64,000 bases of DNA from Paramecium tetraurelia. Lineage: Eukaryota > Ciliophora > Oligohymenophorea > Peniculida > Parameciidae. A program made the translations under genes and the position numbers. Numbering within the stretch: the first letter of the stretch is position 1; the number at the start of each line of letters is the position of its first letter. Positions 62,018-64,000 of this stretch are shown piece after piece. The notes below the pieces were generated by a model. That model ran no database searches, had not been told where the DNA came from, and worked only from the letters and a program-made list of their open reading frames with translations. The stretch is taken from assembly GCF_000165425.1 (NCBI RefSeq), contig NW_001799067.1, positions 316,867 through 380,866 of the forward strand, given 5' to 3'.

Positions 62018-62196
62018 TAATGGAAATTTATAATTAATACTAAAATATAAGTTAGTGATTGAAATTATGTGAGAAATACAAATAAAGTAAAATTAGATCT
62101 ATATAAATAATATAATACTCTACATTCTCTGTTGGAAACGTGTTAAATAGATTAAATTGTTAGTTAAATTTATATTATATATAAATTTATAAGTTG

Positions 62197-63186
62197 ATGA
62201 AAAAAATAATAAGTTCAATAGGTAATTAATGTTCATATTAAGAATTCAGGTGATTATCCTCCTTTTGAATTTAATGGGAAAAGAATTCCAATCACCGCTT
62301 TAATATGTAATGAACCTCTATCGCAAAAGGAGAAACAATCAAATTATAAAACCACGAAATACTCAAATTAATGTCGGTAAGACAAAAACAGATCAAAATC
62401 TACTCCACCTTCTCTGAGAGAGTTGTTGACTGATACATTTACCATCACATTGACAGAAAGGACATTGCCTTCAAAAAAACTTTCGATTTTACTTCCATTT
62501 AAAAATGCTGTTGAAAAGATAAGATCAAAAAATAGAGAAATCCTTACTCGAAGAAAATCTTGTTATGGAACCTTGTTTGGAAACAATTAACAAAAATAAA
62601 TGATAAATTTTTAGACTTCGATTGAAATGCATAAGAAAATTAATGGGAAAGAATTTGCACTCTCAAGTTTTGCTGATTTATTAAAAAAAAATTAAAGGAA
62701 AAGCACTAAACGTCCTAGTCTTACTCGTAAACTCTCGAAATAAATGTCCTTAGTTGGTAAAGTTTATAAATGTAATTTCAAGAATATGATAATATGGAAA
62801 GACCTCCTTCATGTAAAACCCCTCGAGAATCTAAGGTTATTTTATTTAAAAAGAAGAATTCAACAACCCAAATTAAGGAGAAATACATCTAAGGATAAAG
62901 GCTTAAATTGTCTCATTTCATGAATGATTCTAAGTCTAGAAAAATGTAATTAAATACAATTCCCTTCAAAAATTAAATTAAATCCAGAGGGGAAACTATG
63001 AAATTGAAAACCTGCATGACAGAATTATTCAGTACTTAAAGAAGTCCAATCTCAAGTAATAGAACTACCACTTATACCAGACCTTATTAAAAATAGAATG
63101 AATTACTCTCAAAATTAATAAGAACTGAGCACAAAAGCAGATCCAATTACTTCCCTAAATCAACTATTAATGCATTCGGTTTTTGA
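62197..63186 (+). CDS. Unknown basic, Ser/Lys-rich protein, 311 residues
   Basis: Two introns (28 nt near 62.23 kb, CAG end; 62757-62782, 26 nt, AAG end) give an intact frame of 311 codons. The protein is strongly basic and Ser/Thr rich with short patches such as KRPSLTRKLSK and KSTPPSLRELL, consistent with a disordered, phosphorylated cytoskeletal or nuclear protein. No domain recognised. Its stop lies 54 bases before the SAS-6 start. Confidence 0.55.
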
Positions 63187-63240
63187 TTTATATGAAAATT
63201 TTCCTATTAATTTACAGTTAAAATTTAAAATAAAAATTAC

Positions 63241-64000
63241 ATGTAGGATTATAGAGGCAATTTCAAGAGAATTGAATTTGGAGTGCAATAGACTCCTGTT
63301 AAATCTACGACCAATATGAATGATTTTCAGTCTTCTTAAAAATTAAAATATGAGTAAATGAGCAATAAACCCTAATCAGTCAATGTTAGTTTTGTTAATG
63401 CTCCTGTTACGATGGTATCGAAAGAGCTATTCACATTATAAATACCAGTTAAAGTTAAATAATTGACTGATGATTGGAACACATAATTAACTTTGAAAAT
63501 GATTATGCAATCAAACCAATAAGCACATGGATAAACATTAAGAATTGAATTGACAGATGATACAAACTTGTCATTTTTACAAATATTGGATTTAAATGAG
63601 GGAGAGTTTTTGGCATTGAAAAACGAATAAAGTTTACACGTAGACTTTGCAACATTTCCAATGAAATTAGCAGACCTATTATAATTATGCATAAATAGTT
63701 AAAGAGATGAAAAAGTAAAGTATATAATTAAAGAGATTATTTTAGCTTCTACGTTTCTTTGGAAACCAAGAATGGAGAATCAACCCTTGCAGTAATTGAG
63801 AATAACGAATTCAAGAAATTAACTCATTTATCATTGAGATTAAGAAGTGCTACAGATGATATACTAAAATACTTCTTAGCAAATAAATTGGCAATAGAAC
63901 AATAGGAGAATGAACAATTGTACAAAAAAACCAAGAAATTGACAGAGCAATTGGAAGAGAAATAATGGGAACTAGAGAATTTGAAATCTGAAGTCAGAAA
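63241..64000 (+). CDS. SAS6: SAS-6 centriole cartwheel protein, 3'-truncated by the window
   Basis: Structural core of the basal-body cartwheel. After a Gln-rich N-terminal extension of about 75 residues, the globular head domain reads LTDDWNTQLTLKMIM, LRIELTDDTNLSFLQILDL, LHVDFATFPMKLADLLQLC, then NNEFKKLTHLSLRL with the Phe-Lys-x-Leu-Thr-His signature, and YFLANKLAIEQ leading into the coiled-coil stalk, which runs off the window. One 26-nt intron near 63.72 kb (GTATAT...TTTTAG) is needed. All head-domain strands are present. Paramecium builds thousands of basal bodies, so this gene should be essential. Confidence 0.92.

Noticed and set aside
1-64000. Widespread TAA and TAG stops that chop genes into short frames
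   Set aside because: In dynein, actin, CKS1, kinase, PPKL, ZIP and others these triplets fall at positions where the family has Gln or tolerates it, and only TGA ends conserved frames. This is the ciliate code, not pseudogenisation.
1-64000. tRNA, rRNA, CRISPR arrays, insertion sequences or viral genes
   Set aside because: I looked for B-box-like motifs, conserved rRNA words, regularly spaced repeats and transposase or viral motifs and saw none that stood up.

Overview
The window looks like ciliate macronuclear DNA, almost certainly Paramecium or a close relative. Three things show this. TAA and TAG sit inside conserved protein frames where glutamine is expected, and every frame I could follow ends at TGA. 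Introns are tiny (about 20-34 nt, GTA...AG). Genes are packed tens to hundreds of bases apart in AT-rich DNA. All translations below use TAA/TAG = Gln and were done by eye, so family assignments rest on motifs, not searches.

Layout. 1-9353: 3' two thirds of an axonemal dynein heavy chain (+). 10190-11373: actin (-). 11.9-13.6 kb: a Gln-rich protein and a seven-helix CREST-type membrane protein (+). 13.8-17.9 kb: two minus-strand genes, the second a long coiled coil. 18010-18159 is an assembly gap, followed by a poor region with uncertain coding traces. 19.5-22.0 kb (-): CKS1, a small MGCC lipid-anchor candidate, and a beta-hexosaminidase. 22.0-24.2 kb: a decayed-looking plus-strand region. 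24.3-29.8 kb: an importin-9-like karyopherin (+) and two unknowns (-). 29.9-33.1 kb: a kelch-phosphatase (PPKL), a small PP1-binding-motif protein and a small basic protein. 33.1-36.3 kb: another desert with a decayed-looking frame. 36.3-38.6 kb: a six-repeat protein and its damaged tandem copy. 39.2-43.0 kb: an unknown, ribosomal protein eS8 and an AGC kinase. 43.2-52.9 kb: an unknown, a TBC protein, a tail-anchored TPR protein, a syntaxin, a ZIP transporter, an LRR/coiled-coil protein, an unknown and a PTEN-like phosphatase. 53.1-58.5 kb (-): a CNBD potassium channel, a PhoD-type ectophosphatase and a coiled coil. 58.7-64 kb (+): a coiled coil, a ciliate HTH protein, an unresolved membrane frame, a basic unknown and the N-terminal part of SAS-6.

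There is no operon-like logic. Genes are a mixed housekeeping, signalling and ciliary set (dynein, actin, SAS-6, coiled coils, K+ channel, TBC/SNARE trafficking).

Two features dominate the reading. First, about fifteen single-base frame breaks, nearly all in mononucleotide runs and going both ways, cut otherwise perfect conserved genes; I read most as assembly errors. Second, at least thirteen introns end in AAG rather than TAG, and splicing there is needed to keep conserved frames.
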